A stretch of DNA of 64,000 nt from positions 395,361 through 459,360 of the forward strand of contig JBDRUV010000001.1 of the NCBI GenBank assembly GCA_039801505.1, given 5' to 3'. Positions 34,173 to 43,447 of the stretch are shown piece after piece (position 1 is the stretch's first letter; each line of letters starts with the position of its first letter). This DNA comes from a candidate division WOR-3 bacterium. Lineage in GTDB: Bacteria > Hydrothermota > Tepidihabitantia > Tepidihabitantales > CAIPLT01. The notes under the pieces were generated by a model. That model was given only the letters and a program-made list of their open reading frames with translations. It searched no databases and was not told the DNA's origin. Made by a program: the position numbers and the translations under genes.

Positions 34173-34340
34173 GTCGATAAAATTTGATTTGGCACGATCC
34201 AATAATGTAGTTGCTTTCCATCCGGTATGTCTGGGTCCAATATGCCCTACTGCTTACCGGCTCCCAAACCTTAGGCTCGGCTAAAATAAATTCGGAATGA
34301 TGCCGATAGTCAAGTAATTTTCTACCCCCAGGGACATCCC

Positions 34341-34374
34341 CCGGACCGTATCGGCACGGTACCGGATACGGGTC
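34341..34374. repeat. GC-rich palindromic intergenic element (REP-like), copy 2
   Basis: Inverted arms CCGTATC (34346-34352) and GATACGG (34365-34371) enclose a 12-nt loop containing the palindrome CGGTACCG. It lies in the 349-nt gap between the SdpI-like and aminotransferase genes, where no gene or RNA was recognised. The CGGTACCG core is shared with the copies near 19050 and 45350. Confidence 0.5.
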
Positions 34375-34460
34375 TGTTTTAGTAACTTATTGGCTTTAAG
34401 ATAATTATGAAACTGTCAGTATTACGCCGAAACTGGTAAATTTATCGAGGTTTATTTAAG

Positions 34461-34488
34461 TTGACTTTGGCTGAAATTCAGGTATAAT
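34461..34488 (+). promoter_or_regulatory. Promoter of the class III aminotransferase gene
   Basis: TTGACT and a perfect TATAAT are 16 nt apart. The leader is about 27 nt and contains a GAAAGGA ribosome-binding site before ATG 34522. Confidence 0.7.
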
Positions 34489-34521
34489 AATCGAATAATT
34501 AGCAATAGAAAGGACAAGACT

Positions 34522-35850
34522 ATGCAGAAACCGAAAATTATTACTAAATTGCCAGGACCTAAGGCCCAGAAAATTTTAAGAAAGGATAAAAAGTATATTT
34601 CACCGTCCTACACTCGGAGTTATCCCGCGGTAATCGAACGCGGTGAGGGATGCTGGGTTTGGGATGTTGATGGGAATAAGTTTTTAGACTTTAATGCCGG
34701 TATTGCGGTTTGTGCGACCGGGCATTGTCATCCTTTGGTTGTTGAGGCGATAAAAAAGCAGGCCAGCAATTTGATTCATATGTCCGGCACTGATTACTAT
34801 TATCCCTTGCAGACCGAACTGGCCGAAAAACTTGTGGAAATCACTCCGGGCGGTATGAATAAACGGGTGTTTTTCTGTAATTCTGGGGCTGAAGCCGTGG
34901 AAGGAGCCTTCAAATTGGCCCGGTATGCTACTGAGCGAAAAAATGTTATTGCCTTTTATGGGGCTTTTCATGGCCGAACTATGGGCGCATTATCGCTGAC
35001 AGCAAGCAAGGCTGTCCAGAAGCAGAAGTTTGGGCCGCTAATTGCTGGGGTGTATCATGTGCCCTATGCGTATTGTTATCGGTGTGCCTATCATTTAGAA
35101 TATCCGGGGTGTGATTTTGCCTGTATAAATTACATTGAAGACTATCTGTTTAAAAAAGTCGTGCCTGGCGAAGAGGTCGCCGCGATCTTCGTCGAGCCAA
35201 TCCAGGGTGAAGGAGGTTATGTTGTGCCACCACCTGGATACTTTAATAAACTACGCGCCTTATGTGATAAATACGGCATTCTGCTAATTGCCGATGAAGT
35301 CCAATCTGGTATGGGGCGAACCGGTAAGATGTTTGCCCTAGAACATTGGGAGGTAATGGCTGATATTTATTGTGTGGCTAAGGGTATTGCTTCGGGTCTG
35401 CCGCTTGGGGCCTTTATCGCTAATGCTGGACTTATGAATTGGCCAGCCGGAACCCATGCCTCAACATTTGGTGGGAATCCCGTAGCCTGTGCCTCGGCCT
35501 TAGCCACAATTAAGCTTTTAGAGGACGGCTTAATTGATAATGCTTGTAAAATGGGCGAACTGATCTTAAATCGGCTGGAAGCATTGCAAGCCAAATATCA
35601 ATTTATCGGAGATATCCGGGGCAAAGGGCTGATGGTGGCGATGGAATTAGTAGAAGACTCGATTTCCAAACGGCCAATTCCTGAGAAGCGTAATAGCATT
35701 GTTTATCAATGTTTTGAACGCGGGCTACTTCTTCAAGGTTGTGGTGAAAGCGCGATAAGATTTTCCCCACCACTAATTGTTAATGAAGAAGAAGTTAATG
35801 TGGCAATGGATATTTTGGAATCAGTGCTAGCCGGGATAACCGTTAAATAA
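34522..35850 (+). CDS. Class III pyridoxal-phosphate aminotransferase (acetylornithine/4-aminobutyrate/ornithine type)
   Basis: A 442-residue PLP enzyme. The phosphate loop N-S-G-A-E-A-V-E-G-A (about 120-129), the F-V-E-P-I-Q-G-E-G-G-Y segment, the PLP-contacting Asp in I-A-D-E-V-Q-S-G, and the Schiff-base Lys in V-A-K-G-I-A-S-G-L-P are all present. The cysteine-containing C-Y-R-C-A-Y insert (about 185-200) resembles ornithine/omega-aminotransferases of archaea and deep-branching bacteria. The substrate cannot be settled: acetylornithine, ornithine, 4-aminobutyrate or amino-acid racemisation are all possible. It has its own promoter and is followed by a terminator-like hairpin. Confidence 0.88.
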   Translation: MQKPKIITKLPGPKAQKILRKDKKYISPSYTRSYPAVIERGEGCWVWDVDGNKFLDFNAGIAVCATGHCHPLVVEAIKKQASNLIHMSGTDYYYPLQTELAEKLVEITPGGMNKRVFFCNSGAEAVEGAFKLARYATERKNVIAFYGAFHGRTMGALSLTASKAVQKQKFGPLIAGVYHVPYAYCYRCAYHLEYPGCDFACINYIEDYLFKKVVPGEEVAAIFVEPIQGEGGYVVPPPGYFNKLRALCDKYGILLIADEVQSGMGRTGKMFALEHWEVMADIYCVAKGIASGLPLGAFIANAGLMNWPAGTHASTFGGNPVACASALATIKLLEDGLIDNACKMGELILNRLEALQAKYQFIGDIRGKGLMVAMELVEDSISKRPIPEKRNSIVYQCFERGLLLQGCGESAIRFSPPLIVNEEEVNVAMDILESVLAGITVK

Positions 35851-35858
35851 CAAATAAC

Positions 35859-35880
35859 CTACGCCGGCGTAGACGTTTTT
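35859..35880 (+). terminator. Possible intrinsic terminator after the aminotransferase gene
   Basis: A perfect 14-bp palindrome (CTACGCCGGCGTAG, 35859-35872) can fold as a 5-bp stem with a CCGG loop and is followed by AC and a five-T run. The stem is short, so its strength is uncertain. Confidence 0.45.
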
Positions 35881-35893
35881 AGCAAAAAATTTT

Positions 35894-37360
35894 GTGGCGA
35901 CACAAGATTTTTTAGACAAGGTCCGACGGACTATTAATAAATATCAGTTATTAAAAGAACATGACCGAGTCCTTGTGGGCTTTTCCGGGGGACCAGATTC
36001 CACGGCTCTAGTTTGGGTCTTAAATGAGTTAAAATCAGAATTTAAACTTAAACTTATTGCCCTGCATATAAATCATGGTATTAGAAAAAAAGCTGCTGAT
36101 GCTGATCAAAAATTCTCGGTAAGTTTTTGTAAGAAGCTAAAGATTCCTATTAAAACGTGTAAAATTAATACCCCAGCGTATGCTAAAAGGTATAAATTTT
36201 CAATTGAGAGTGCTGCCCGGATTTTGCGCTATCAGTGTCTTTTTCAATATGCCTTAAGGTTACAATGTAAGAGAGTTGCCTTGGGGCATCATGCTAATGA
36301 CAATGCCGAAACCGTGCTTTTAAATCTTATCCGAGGAACCGGGGTTAGCGGTCTAAAAGGCATTGCTCCAATCCGACCTCTTAATGAGGAACTAACTGAA
36401 GAAACTTCATTGGAACAGAAGAAGGCTGAAGAGCCTATATGGCTAATAAGACCCTTAATAGAAATTACCCGTCAAGAAATCCTTGAATTTCTTAAAACAA
36501 ACAATTTAGCTTATTGTGAGGACCTAACTAATCTAGAACTTGGTTTTCGACGTAATTATCTGCGGCATAAAATTATCCCAGAGCTAGAAAAAATTAATCC
36601 CCAGTTTGTGACCGCTGTTCTTAGAACTTCGGAGATTTTACGGATGTATGAAGAGCTAATTAATGCTGAAGCCACTGAAGTGCTCGATGAAGCAGTTGTT
36701 ACGTCGGTCTCAGGACCAATAAAGTATATTGTTGACATACCGAAAATAAATAAGTATAATCAAATAATAAAGCTAGAAGTACTAAAAAAGTTGCTTCCCC
36801 GGAAGCAAATGAATTTGATAAAAAGTATCGAGGAGCTTGCGCTAAAACCCAGTGGTAGTGCTATAGAAATTACTAAAGGCCTGTGGGCGTGGCGTGAATA
36901 TGATAAGTTGTTTATTGGTAGAAAAAGAGACGATAGCACATTGGCTAACAGAAATTGGCCATTAATGTTAAATCATGATAATGAAATAAAAGAATTGGGT
37001 ATGATTTTTAGGGTGCGAGAAATACCTATAAAGGATACTAAGGAACGGACTCGATTACTAAAAAAAGTTCAAAACACTAAAAATAGTAATATAGAAATTT
37101 TTGACAAAGACAAACTTAACTTACCCCTTTATGTAAGACTACGGCGCGCTCAAGATCGGATTAGAATCTCAGACCATCAAACCAAGAAATTAAAGGAACT
37201 TTTTATTGACCAAAAGATTCCACTAAGTCTTCGCCGGCAAATTCCCATTGTTGCGGACCAGAATAACATTCTTTGGGTTGTGGGACTCCGGCGCGCTTTT
37301 TATGGTCTAATAGATAAACGGACTAAAACTATAATTGAAATAAAGGTTGAAAAATGCTAA
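35894..37360 (+). CDS. tilS: tRNA(Ile)-lysidine synthase
   Basis: TilS, 488 residues, modifies C34 of the tRNA-Ile CAU anticodon to lysidine. The PP-loop S-G-G-P-D-S is at 31-36. The N-type ATPase domain continues with L-H-I-N-H-G-I-R and [11 protein letters not shown]. The C-terminal domains (TilS substrate-binding and C-terminal) extend from about 260. The start is GTG 35894, giving the expected spacing to the PP-loop. Its last codons overlap ftsH by 7 nt. Confidence 0.95.
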   Translation: MATQDFLDKVRRTINKYQLLKEHDRVLVGFSGGPDSTALVWVLNELKSEFKLKLIALHINHGIRKKAADADQKFSVSFCKKLKIPIKTCKINTPAYAKRYKFSIESAARILRYQCLFQYALRLQCKRVALGHHANDNAETVLLNLIRGTGVSGLKGIAPIRPLNEELTEETSLEQKKAEEPIWLIRPLIEITRQEILEFLKTNNLAYCEDLTNLELGFRRNYLRHKIIPELEKINPQFVTAVLRTSEILRMYEELINAEATEVLDEAVVTSVSGPIKYIVDIPKINKYNQIIKLEVLKKLLPRKQMNLIKSIEELALKPSGSAIEITKGLWAWREYDKLFIGRKRDDSTLANRNWPLMLNHDNEIKELGMIFRVREIPIKDTKERTRLLKKVQNTKNSNIEIFDKDKLNLPLYVRLRRAQDRIRISDHQTKKLKELFIDQKIPLSLRRQIPIVADQNNILWVVGLRRAFYGLIDKRTKTIIEIKVEKC

Positions 37361-39207
37361 AAAAGAAAGTTCCGATAAAACACTCAGTTTTTAGTAACAT
37401 TATTACATGGATTACAATTATTTTAGTAGCTTATCTTTTATGGAACATTGCGGGAAATTTGAATCCTAGACGCATTGAGATCGATTACTCAACATTTATC
37501 AACGAACTGGGGAAAAATAATATAAAATCAGTAACAATTACCGAGAAAGAACTTTCGGGTGATTTTAACACGCCAATTACAACCGCCACATCCCGTAGAC
37601 CTTTTCAGCATTTTAAAACTCGTATTCCTTTTGAAGATCCAGAGCTTGTAAACAATTTAATAGAGAAAAAAGTTACTATTGTCGCCAAGGCCCCCTCACC
37701 CTGGGGTACGATATTGGCTTCAGCAATTCCTTGGATTATTATGATTGGACTTTGGATATTCCTTGTTCGTCGACTTAGTGCCGGTTCTGATCGGGCATTT
37801 ACCTTTGGTAAAAGTCGTGCTAAACTGGTTACCGATCGACCCAAGGTGACCTTTGACGATGTTGCTGGAGTTGAAGAAGCTAAAGAAGAGTTGCGAGAAA
37901 TCATCGAGTTCTTAAAAGCTCCCCATAAATTTCAAAGGCTTGGCGGTAAAATTCCTAAGGGGGTACTTCTTGTGGGGCCTACTGGTACTGGTAAAACCTT
38001 ACTAGCACGTGCTGTAGCTGGCGAAGCGGGCGTGCCATTTTTATCAATTTCTGGTTCCGATTTTGTTGAAATGTTTGTAGGTGTTGGGGCCGCCCGGGTT
38101 CGAGATTTATTTGATCAAGCTAAACGGCATGCGCCATGTATTATATTTATCGACGAAATCGATGCGGTTGGCCGCCAACGCGGTGCTGGGCTTGGCGGAG
38201 GTCACGATGAGCGCGAGCAGACATTAAATCAATTATTAGTGGAGATGGACGGTTTTGATACCCAAGAAGGGGTAATTATCATGGCAGCAACCAACCGACC
38301 GGATATTCTAGATCCAGCACTGCTTAGGCCTGGTCGATTCGATCGACAAATTGTAGTAGACCGTCCGGATGTTAAGGGACGAGAAGGAATTTTACGAGTT
38401 CATACCCGGAAAATTCCTTTAGGTAAAGACGTAGACTTACAAGTTCTAGCACGAAGCACACCAGGTTTTTCCGGGGCCGATCTTGCAAATATGGTTAACG
38501 AAGCAGCCTTACTTGCCGCCCGCCGAAATAAAAATGTTGTTGAAATGCAAGATTTTGAGGATGCTAAAGATAAAGTACTGATGGGTGTGGAACGCCGTAG
38601 TCTATTTATTTCCGACACTGAGAAAAAATGGATTGCATTTCATGAAGCCGGTCATGCTCTAGTTTCCAAATTAATTCCCGGGACAGATCCGATCCATAAA
38701 GTAACAATAATACCTCGTGGCCAAGCATTAGGTGTAACCCAGCAATTACCAATTGATGATCGTCGAATTTACTCTAAAAGTTATTGCCATAACCAATTAG
38801 CCGTGATGTTAGGAGGTCGTGCCGCCGAAGAACTCGAATTTAGTGATATCTCAACCGGAGCCCGAGATGATATTAATCGTGCAACGCAACTTGCCCGAAA
38901 AATGGTATGTGAATGGGGAATGAGCGAAAAACTTGGGCCATTAACATTAGGCAAGCCTGATGAAGAAATTTTTTTAGGCCGGGAACTTGGACTGCATCGA
39001 AGTTTTTCTGAAGAGACTGCAAAAGTGATTGATTCTGAAATCAAACGGTTTGTTGATGAAGCTTATAATCGGGCGAAGAAGCTATTAAGTGAAAATATCG
39101 ACAAACTGCGATTACTAGCACAAAAATTATTAGAAAAAGAAATTCTCGAAGGACGAGAAATTGACGAGCTTTTAACACATGCTCTGTCACAACCCCAAGA
39201 GGGCTAA
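37354..39207 (+). CDS. ftsH: ATP-dependent zinc metalloprotease FtsH
   Basis: FtsH, 617 residues, an inner-membrane AAA+ protease for membrane-protein quality control. Two transmembrane helices (about 13-32 and 121-140) flank a small periplasmic domain. Walker A is G-P-T-G-T-G-K-T at 208-215, Walker B F-I-D-E-I-D-A-V near 265, and the second region of homology ends in R-P-G-R-F-D-R. The zinc motif H-E-A-G-H is at 430-434. The tilS-ftsH order is conserved in many bacteria. Confidence 0.98.
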   Translation: MLKKKVPIKHSVFSNIITWITIILVAYLLWNIAGNLNPRRIEIDYSTFINELGKNNIKSVTITEKELSGDFNTPITTATSRRPFQHFKTRIPFEDPELVNNLIEKKVTIVAKAPSPWGTILASAIPWIIMIGLWIFLVRRLSAGSDRAFTFGKSRAKLVTDRPKVTFDDVAGVEEAKEELREIIEFLKAPHKFQRLGGKIPKGVLLVGPTGTGKTLLARAVAGEAGVPFLSISGSDFVEMFVGVGAARVRDLFDQAKRHAPCIIFIDEIDAVGRQRGAGLGGGHDEREQTLNQLLVEMDGFDTQEGVIIMAATNRPDILDPALLRPGRFDRQIVVDRPDVKGREGILRVHTRKIPLGKDVDLQVLARSTPGFSGADLANMVNEAALLAARRNKNVVEMQDFEDAKDKVLMGVERRSLFISDTEKKWIAFHEAGHALVSKLIPGTDPIHKVTIIPRGQALGVTQQLPIDDRRIYSKSYCHNQLAVMLGGRAAEELEFSDISTGARDDINRATQLARKMVCEWGMSEKLGPLTLGKPDEEIFLGRELGLHRSFSEETAKVIDSEIKRFVDEAYNRAKKLLSENIDKLRLLAQKLLEKEILEGREIDELLTHALSQPQEG

Positions 39208-39209
39208 AC

Positions 39210-40103
39210 ATGAAATTCTTTGGTTCTTTTACAGCGCTAGTAACACCGTTTGACAACAACAATCAACTGGACCTTGAAGCATTAAAGGAAAATATAAGAT
39301 ATCAATTACGTAACGGTATCGATGGTTTTGTCCCATGCGGCACAACAGGGGAGGCGCCAACGTTAAGTGAAGAAGAATGGACCGCTGTGGTAAGAACAAC
39401 GATAGAGACCGTTAGAAAACAAAAACCAATAATTGTCGGAACCGGTACTAACTCAACGGAAAAAACAATCAAGCTAACTCAAAAAGCCAAAGAATTAGGC
39501 GCAGATGGCTGTTTGGTTGTTTGCCCATATTATAATAAACCAACCCAAGATGGTCTCTTCGAACATTTTAAAACAATCGCTCAATCGGTTAATCTACCGA
39601 TAATTATCTACAATATTCCATCTCGAACTGGGGTTAACATTTTGCCATCAACGGTTGCTAAACTTTATGAACAGCATCCTAAAACAATTGTTGGAATCAA
39701 AGAAGCATCTGGTAATCTAGATCAAGTAAGTGAACTCCGAGCCCGTTGTGGTAGAAATTTTATTATTTTTTCTGGAGACGATTCTTTAACGCTACCAATA
39801 CTTGCTCTCGGAGGGCACGGTGTTATTTCAGTTGTGGCTAATATTTTCCCTAAAGAAATTAGCATGATGATTAGATATTTTTTAAGAGGGGACGTAAAGA
39901 AAAGTTTACGTCTTCACTACCGATTATATCCAGTATGTAAAGTGATGTTTGTTGAAACCAATCCAGGGCCGATTAAGTTCGCAATGTCTTATTTAGGAAT
40001 GAAGGCCGGTAGACCTCGATTACCATTAGTTGAAATATCTGAAGCCAATAAAACATTGATTAAAAATACTATAGATCGTTATCAAGGATCAGCAAGAAAA
40101 TGA
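39210..40103 (+). CDS. dapA: 4-hydroxy-tetrahydrodipicolinate synthase
   Basis: DapA, 297 residues, condenses pyruvate with aspartate semialdehyde in the diaminopimelate/lysine pathway. The Schiff-base lysine is Lys164 in G-I-K-E-A-S-G-N. The pyruvate-binding G-T-T-G-E-A-P-T (about 45-52) and the catalytic Tyr in I-Y-N-I-P-S-R-T-G are present. It starts 2 nt after ftsH and overlaps dapB by 4 nt. Its substrate is made by Asd (14823-15821). Confidence 0.97.
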   Translation: MKFFGSFTALVTPFDNNNQLDLEALKENIRYQLRNGIDGFVPCGTTGEAPTLSEEEWTAVVRTTIETVRKQKPIIVGTGTNSTEKTIKLTQKAKELGADGCLVVCPYYNKPTQDGLFEHFKTIAQSVNLPIIIYNIPSRTGVNILPSTVAKLYEQHPKTIVGIKEASGNLDQVSELRARCGRNFIIFSGDDSLTLPILALGGHGVISVVANIFPKEISMMIRYFLRGDVKKSLRLHYRLYPVCKVMFVETNPGPIKFAMSYLGMKAGRPRLPLVEISEANKTLIKNTIDRYQGSARK

Positions 40104-40822
40104 TTAAGGTTGTTATAATCGGAGTATGTGGTCGAATGGGCACAGCACTTGCGAACACAATTCGCCAAGAGAGTAATTTAATTTTAGTAGGTGGAGTTGA
40201 GACTGTTGGACATCCGCTACTAGGTACACCAATTGGAGACGGTTTTATTACCTCGGAACTCGAATCATTGATTGAACGCTGTGATGTAGTTGTTGAATTC
40301 GCAATACCAGAAGTAACTTTAGATAATGTTAGGATTTGTGCTCAAGCCCGAAAACCTTTTATAATTGGAACGACCGGTCACAAAAATGTAGAGGACATTA
40401 AGGCTTATTCTAATGACATTCCAATTCTAATGGCACCAAATTTTTCATTTGGAGTTAATTTTCTTTATAAGCTCGCTGCGGATGCTGTAAAATATTTGTC
40501 AGATTTTGATATTAATATTATTGAACTTCATCACAAACTTAAAAAAGATACGCCGAGTGGCACTGCCAAGAAAATTTCATTAATTATTAGAGAAGCTATT
40601 GGCCGGGAAGTGCCAATTAGTGTTATTCGGGCTGGTGATATTGTTGGTGAACATATTGTAATGTTTAATGGGCCGGGCGAAAGGTTAGAACTAATCCATC
40701 GGGCAACTAATCGAGAAACATTTGCTTATGGCGTAATAAAAGCGATTAAATTTATCGTTAATCAAAGCCCGGGTTTTTATCAAATGTCCGATGTGCTTAA
40801 ATATTATTTAAAAACAATTTAG
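40100..40822 (+). CDS. dapB: 4-hydroxy-tetrahydrodipicolinate reductase
   Basis: DapB, 240 residues, reduces the DapA product to tetrahydrodipicolinate. The N-terminal G-V-C-G-R-M-G-T nucleotide loop (about 8-15) is followed by V-E-F-A-I-P-E and the E-L-H-H-K-L-K-K-D-T-P-S-G-T-A active-site motif (about 150-165). It ends the tilS-ftsH-dapA-dapB operon. Its stop codon directly abuts that of the opposing purC gene. Confidence 0.97.
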   Translation: MIKVVIIGVCGRMGTALANTIRQESNLILVGGVETVGHPLLGTPIGDGFITSELESLIERCDVVVEFAIPEVTLDNVRICAQARKPFIIGTTGHKNVEDIKAYSNDIPILMAPNFSFGVNFLYKLAADAVKYLSDFDINIIELHHKLKKDTPSGTAKKISLIIREAIGREVPISVIRAGDIVGEHIVMFNGPGERLELIHRATNRETFAYGVIKAIKFIVNQSPGFYQMSDVLKYYLKTI

Positions 40823-41707
40823 CTAGGCTAATTTTTTACCGGTAATCTTTTCGTAGGCAAGCAGGTATTTCTCTCGAGTTTTTTCAATAACATTTTCCGG
40901 TAATTTGGGTGGCGGCGGTCTTTTGTCCCAATTCATCTGTTGTAGATAGTCTCTTAAATATTGCTTATCAAAACTTGGAGGTGAAATGCCGATTTGATAT
41001 TCATTAGTATCCCAAAATCTTGAAGAATCTGGTGTCAGTAATTCATCTATTAATATTAATTGATCATTAATTAACCCAAATTCAAATTTAGTATCAGCAA
41101 TAATTATTCCCCTGGATTTTGCATATTGGAATGCTTTTTGGTATATTTCTAGAGAAATTTCTTTTATTTTTTGGGTTAGTTTTTCACCAATAATTTTTTT
41201 CATTTTTTCTTCCGTAATGTTTTCGTCGTGTCCAGTATCAACTTTAATCGATGGAGTAAAGATTGGATGGGGTAATTCTTCAGCTAGTTGAAGATTTGGG
41301 GGTAGTTTAATACCTGCAACCATTTGGGTCTTTTGATATTCCTTCCATGCTGAACCTACAAGATATCCACGGACGATACATTCTACATTAAGCGGCTTGG
41401 TTTTTTTTACAATCATGGCTCTTTTATTAAGTAAATCAAAATATGGTGTTAATTCTTCGGGAAAGCCACTAATGTCTGCTGTTACTAAATGGTTAGGTAT
41501 AATATCTTTTGTATAATCGAACCAAAAGCAGGAAAGCATTGTTAATACTTTACCTTTGTCTGGAATTGGATCAGGCATTACAACATCAAATGCAGAAATT
41601 CGATCAGTAGCTACTATTAACAAACAATCATCAAGATCGTATATATCACGAATTTTACCTTTTTTATACAATGGTAAGTTAGAAATATTTGTTTCTACAA
41701 CTACCAT
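40823..41707 (-). CDS. purC: SAICAR synthetase (phosphoribosylaminoimidazole-succinocarboxamide synthase)
   Basis: PurC, 294 residues, joins aspartate to CAIR in purine synthesis. It opens with K-K-G-K-I-R-D-I-Y, the ATP-binding start of the family, and has V-R-G-Y-L-V-G-S-A-W and I-I-A-D-T-K-F-E-F-G. The length and the W-K-E-Y segment match the longer, yeast-like form rather than the short form of about 240 residues in E. coli. It lies 20 nt after the nitroreductase stop and is probably the last gene of the rubrerythrin-purE operon. Confidence 0.96.
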   Translation of the reverse strand: MVVVETNISNLPLYKKGKIRDIYDLDDCLLIVATDRISAFDVVMPDPIPDKGKVLTMLSCFWFDYTKDIIPNHLVTADISGFPEELTPYFDLLNKRAMIVKKTKPLNVECIVRGYLVGSAWKEYQKTQMVAGIKLPPNLQLAEELPHPIFTPSIKVDTGHDENITEEKMKKIIGEKLTQKIKEISLEIYQKAFQYAKSRGIIIADTKFEFGLINDQLILIDELLTPDSSRFWDTNEYQIGISPPSFDKQYLRDYLQQMNWDKRPPPPKLPENVIEKTREKYLLAYEKITGKKLA

Positions 41708-41727
41708 GCAAAAAATTAATCGATTAA

Positions 41728-42396
41728 TTAATATTTTTTACCGACTGGTATAATATAAACTGGTTCCTCTCTGATTCCGAGAATCGAACGCACTAAAGAA
41801 TCTTCAAATGCACCAATAATTACTGAGCCAAGTTTTAAGGCTTCTCCTTGAAGTTGCACGTTTTGGCCAACATGTCCTACTTCATTATCAACATATCGTA
41901 CACCACGTTTGCCATAGCGCCTAATCATTTTCTCGTAATCAGCTGCAACAATAATGCTTACTGGGGCATTTTGGATATATTCTTGATTCCAAGCAGCTTC
42001 AGTTAATTCTTTTCGCACATCTTTACTTAGCACTTTTTCTAATTCATGGTTATCGCTTAAATAACGATAGACACCCGGTGCGAGTTCTTTTACTTCACCC
42101 ACAGCTAAGTAAATCGTAAGAGGATATATTGCACCAGCTGACGGTGCGGTTTTTCCACCCCAGCCAGCGGTTTTTCCTTGAGCAGCCCATAAAAGCTGCG
42201 AGACTTCTTGGATAGTTAAAGGTTCTTTTTTATACTGACGGACTGATCGACGTGTATTTAGTGCCTCCTCAACGCTGACATTACTTTCTAATCGAACTGC
42301 TGGCAATTTCATCCTAACCCCCTTTGATTTATATTCTTTTGCTATAAGTAAACCAATAAAAACAAATAATAAAGTGATAAGTTTATTTTTGGCCAT
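41728..42396 (-). CDS. SagB-type nitroreductase-family protein with N-terminal hydrophobic segment
   Basis: A 222-residue FMN-dependent nitroreductase-like protein. Residues 40-70 have L-N-T-R-R-S-V-R-Q-Y, the usual nitroreductase start, and the middle has T-A-P-S-A-G-A-I-Y-P-L-T-I-Y, the SagB-type segment. The C-terminus ends in I-I-P-V-G. Residues 5-20 form a hydrophobic signal-like helix, so it may be exported or membrane-anchored, unlike most members. SagB proteins oxidise azolines in peptide biosynthesis, but no such cluster is present, and many members have other roles. It overlaps the purE end by 14 nt. Confidence 0.8.
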   Translation of the reverse strand: MAKNKLITLLFVFIGLLIAKEYKSKGVRMKLPAVRLESNVSVEEALNTRRSVRQYKKEPLTIQEVSQLLWAAQGKTAGWGGKTAPSAGAIYPLTIYLAVGEVKELAPGVYRYLSDNHELEKVLSKDVRKELTEAAWNQEYIQNAPVSIIVAADYEKMIRRYGKRGVRYVDNEVGHVGQNVQLQGEALKLGSVIIGAFEDSLVRSILGIREEPVYIIPVGKKY

Positions 42397-42835
42397 GGAG
42401 TGATTTTTTAAATTTTACAAGGGCGGATTTTATTTGATGATCGGACAGGGCTAGAATTTCTGCTGCCAAAATTGCGGCATTGATTGCTCCGGACACTCCG
42501 ATGGCCATGGTTGCTACCGGCACACCTTTGGGCATTTGTGAAATTGAAAGTAAAGAATCTAGACCCAAAAGTTCAGATTTAATTGGAACACCAATTACTG
42601 GTATCGTAGTGTAAGCCGCAATAACCCCAGGTAGAGCTGCTGCGCCACCGGCGCCGGCAATAATTATTTTTATGCCGCGTTTTTCGGCGTTTTTAGCAAA
42701 TCTTCGCACGGTTTCCGGATTACGATGTGCGGACATAATTTTTATTTCGCAGGGAATACCAAATTCTTCTAATTTCTTTTTGGTTTCTGTCATTATCGGA
42801 AGATCCGATTTGCTACCCATGACGATCGCTACCAT
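42383..42835 (-). CDS. purE: N5-carboxyaminoimidazole ribonucleotide mutase
   Basis: PurE, 150 residues, converts N5-CAIR to CAIR; the product is used by PurC, encoded two genes downstream. The motifs G-S-K-S-D-L-P and S-A-H-R-N-P-E (active-site histidine) and A-G-A-G-G-A-A-A-L-P-G are intact. ATG 42835, with GAGGAA just before it, gives the standard M-V-A-I-V-M-G-S start; a longer frame exists upstream but overlaps rubrerythrin. No purK is in the window. Confidence 0.96.
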   Translation of the reverse strand: MVAIVMGSKSDLPIMTETKKKLEEFGIPCEIKIMSAHRNPETVRRFAKNAEKRGIKIIIAGAGGAAALPGVIAAYTTIPVIGVPIKSELLGLDSLLSISQMPKGVPVATMAIGVSGAINAAILAAEILALSDHQIKSALVKFKKSLHGQK

Positions 42836-42845
42836 AAATTCCTCA

Positions 42846-43349
42846 TTAAAATTTTTTAAACCTTTCTTTGGACAAATTACAAACTGGGCATTTTTCAGGT
42901 GCTGGCCCAATGTGGGTATAACCGCAAACCGGGCAAATATTTATTTCGTCAATTTTCAAATCCTCACCCTTGAGCACTGAAGTTTTGGCATCCTTATATA
43001 ATTGGGCATGAATTTTTTCAGCCGCCAATGCATAATTTATTGACTGCTCTGCAGAAGCTTCTTTTTGCAGCACAGCAATTGACAGATAAGCTGGATACAT
43101 TTCATCAATTTCGTAGGTTTCGCCGTCAATCCCAGTTTGGAGATTATCCATGGTTGCTTTTATGTAACCCAAATTGCGCGCGTGGTTTCGAGCATGAGCA
43201 AATTCTGCAAATGCAATGGCTCGGAAAAGCCGAGCAATATTGGGAAAACCTTCGTTTTCCGCAACATCGGCGAAGATTAAATATTTCATGTGAGCCATTG
43301 ATTCGCCACAAAAAGCTTCATTTAAAGACTTTTCAGTCATTTTTCGCAT
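42846..43349 (-). CDS. Rubrerythrin
   Basis: A 167-residue rubrerythrin: an N-terminal four-helix diiron domain (with E-F-A-H-A-R-N-H-A near 54-62) followed by a C-terminal rubredoxin-like domain with C-P-V-C-G-Y and C-P-V-C. It reduces hydrogen peroxide in anaerobes. ATG 43349 follows an AGGAGG site, so this start is preferred over the earlier one at 43373, which lies at the -10. It leads an operon with purE, a nitroreductase and purC. The promoter faces away from larA. Confidence 0.94.
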   Translation of the reverse strand: MRKMTEKSLNEAFCGESMAHMKYLIFADVAENEGFPNIARLFRAIAFAEFAHARNHARNLGYIKATMDNLQTGIDGETYEIDEMYPAYLSIAVLQKEASAEQSINYALAAEKIHAQLYKDAKTSVLKGEDLKIDEINICPVCGYTHIGPAPEKCPVCNLSKERFKKF

Positions 43350-43371
43350 GATTGCCTCCTTTTCTATTAAC

Positions 43372-43399
43372 ATTATACGAAAGCAATGAAATAATTCAA
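43372..43399 (-). promoter_or_regulatory. Promoter of the rubrerythrin-purE operon
   Basis: On the minus strand TTGAAT and TATAAT are 16 nt apart, with AGGAGG in the leader of about 20 nt. It is divergent from the larA promoter; the two -35 hexamers are 10 nt apart. Confidence 0.65.
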
Positions 43400-43409
43400 G
43401 GGGTTTGTA

Positions 43410-43438
43410 TTGACTTTTATTGAATCAGTTACTACAAT
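43410..43438 (+). promoter_or_regulatory. Leaderless-type promoter of larA
   Basis: TTGACT and TACAAT are 17 nt apart, with ATG 43448 9 nt after the -10. The predicted leader is about 2-3 nt and there is no ribosome-binding site. Confidence 0.6.
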
Positions 43439-43447
43439 AATCTTATT

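Noticed and set aside
38400..38618. Minus-strand frames inside ftsH, pilM and other genes
   Set aside because: They are shadows of well-supported genes, have no ribosome-binding sites and their products have odd composition rich in Ser, Arg and Ile.
41728..42396. SagB-like protein as evidence of an azoline peptide (TOMM) cluster
   Set aside because: No YcaO cyclodehydratase, leader-binding protein or precursor peptide is nearby; the neighbours are purine genes.
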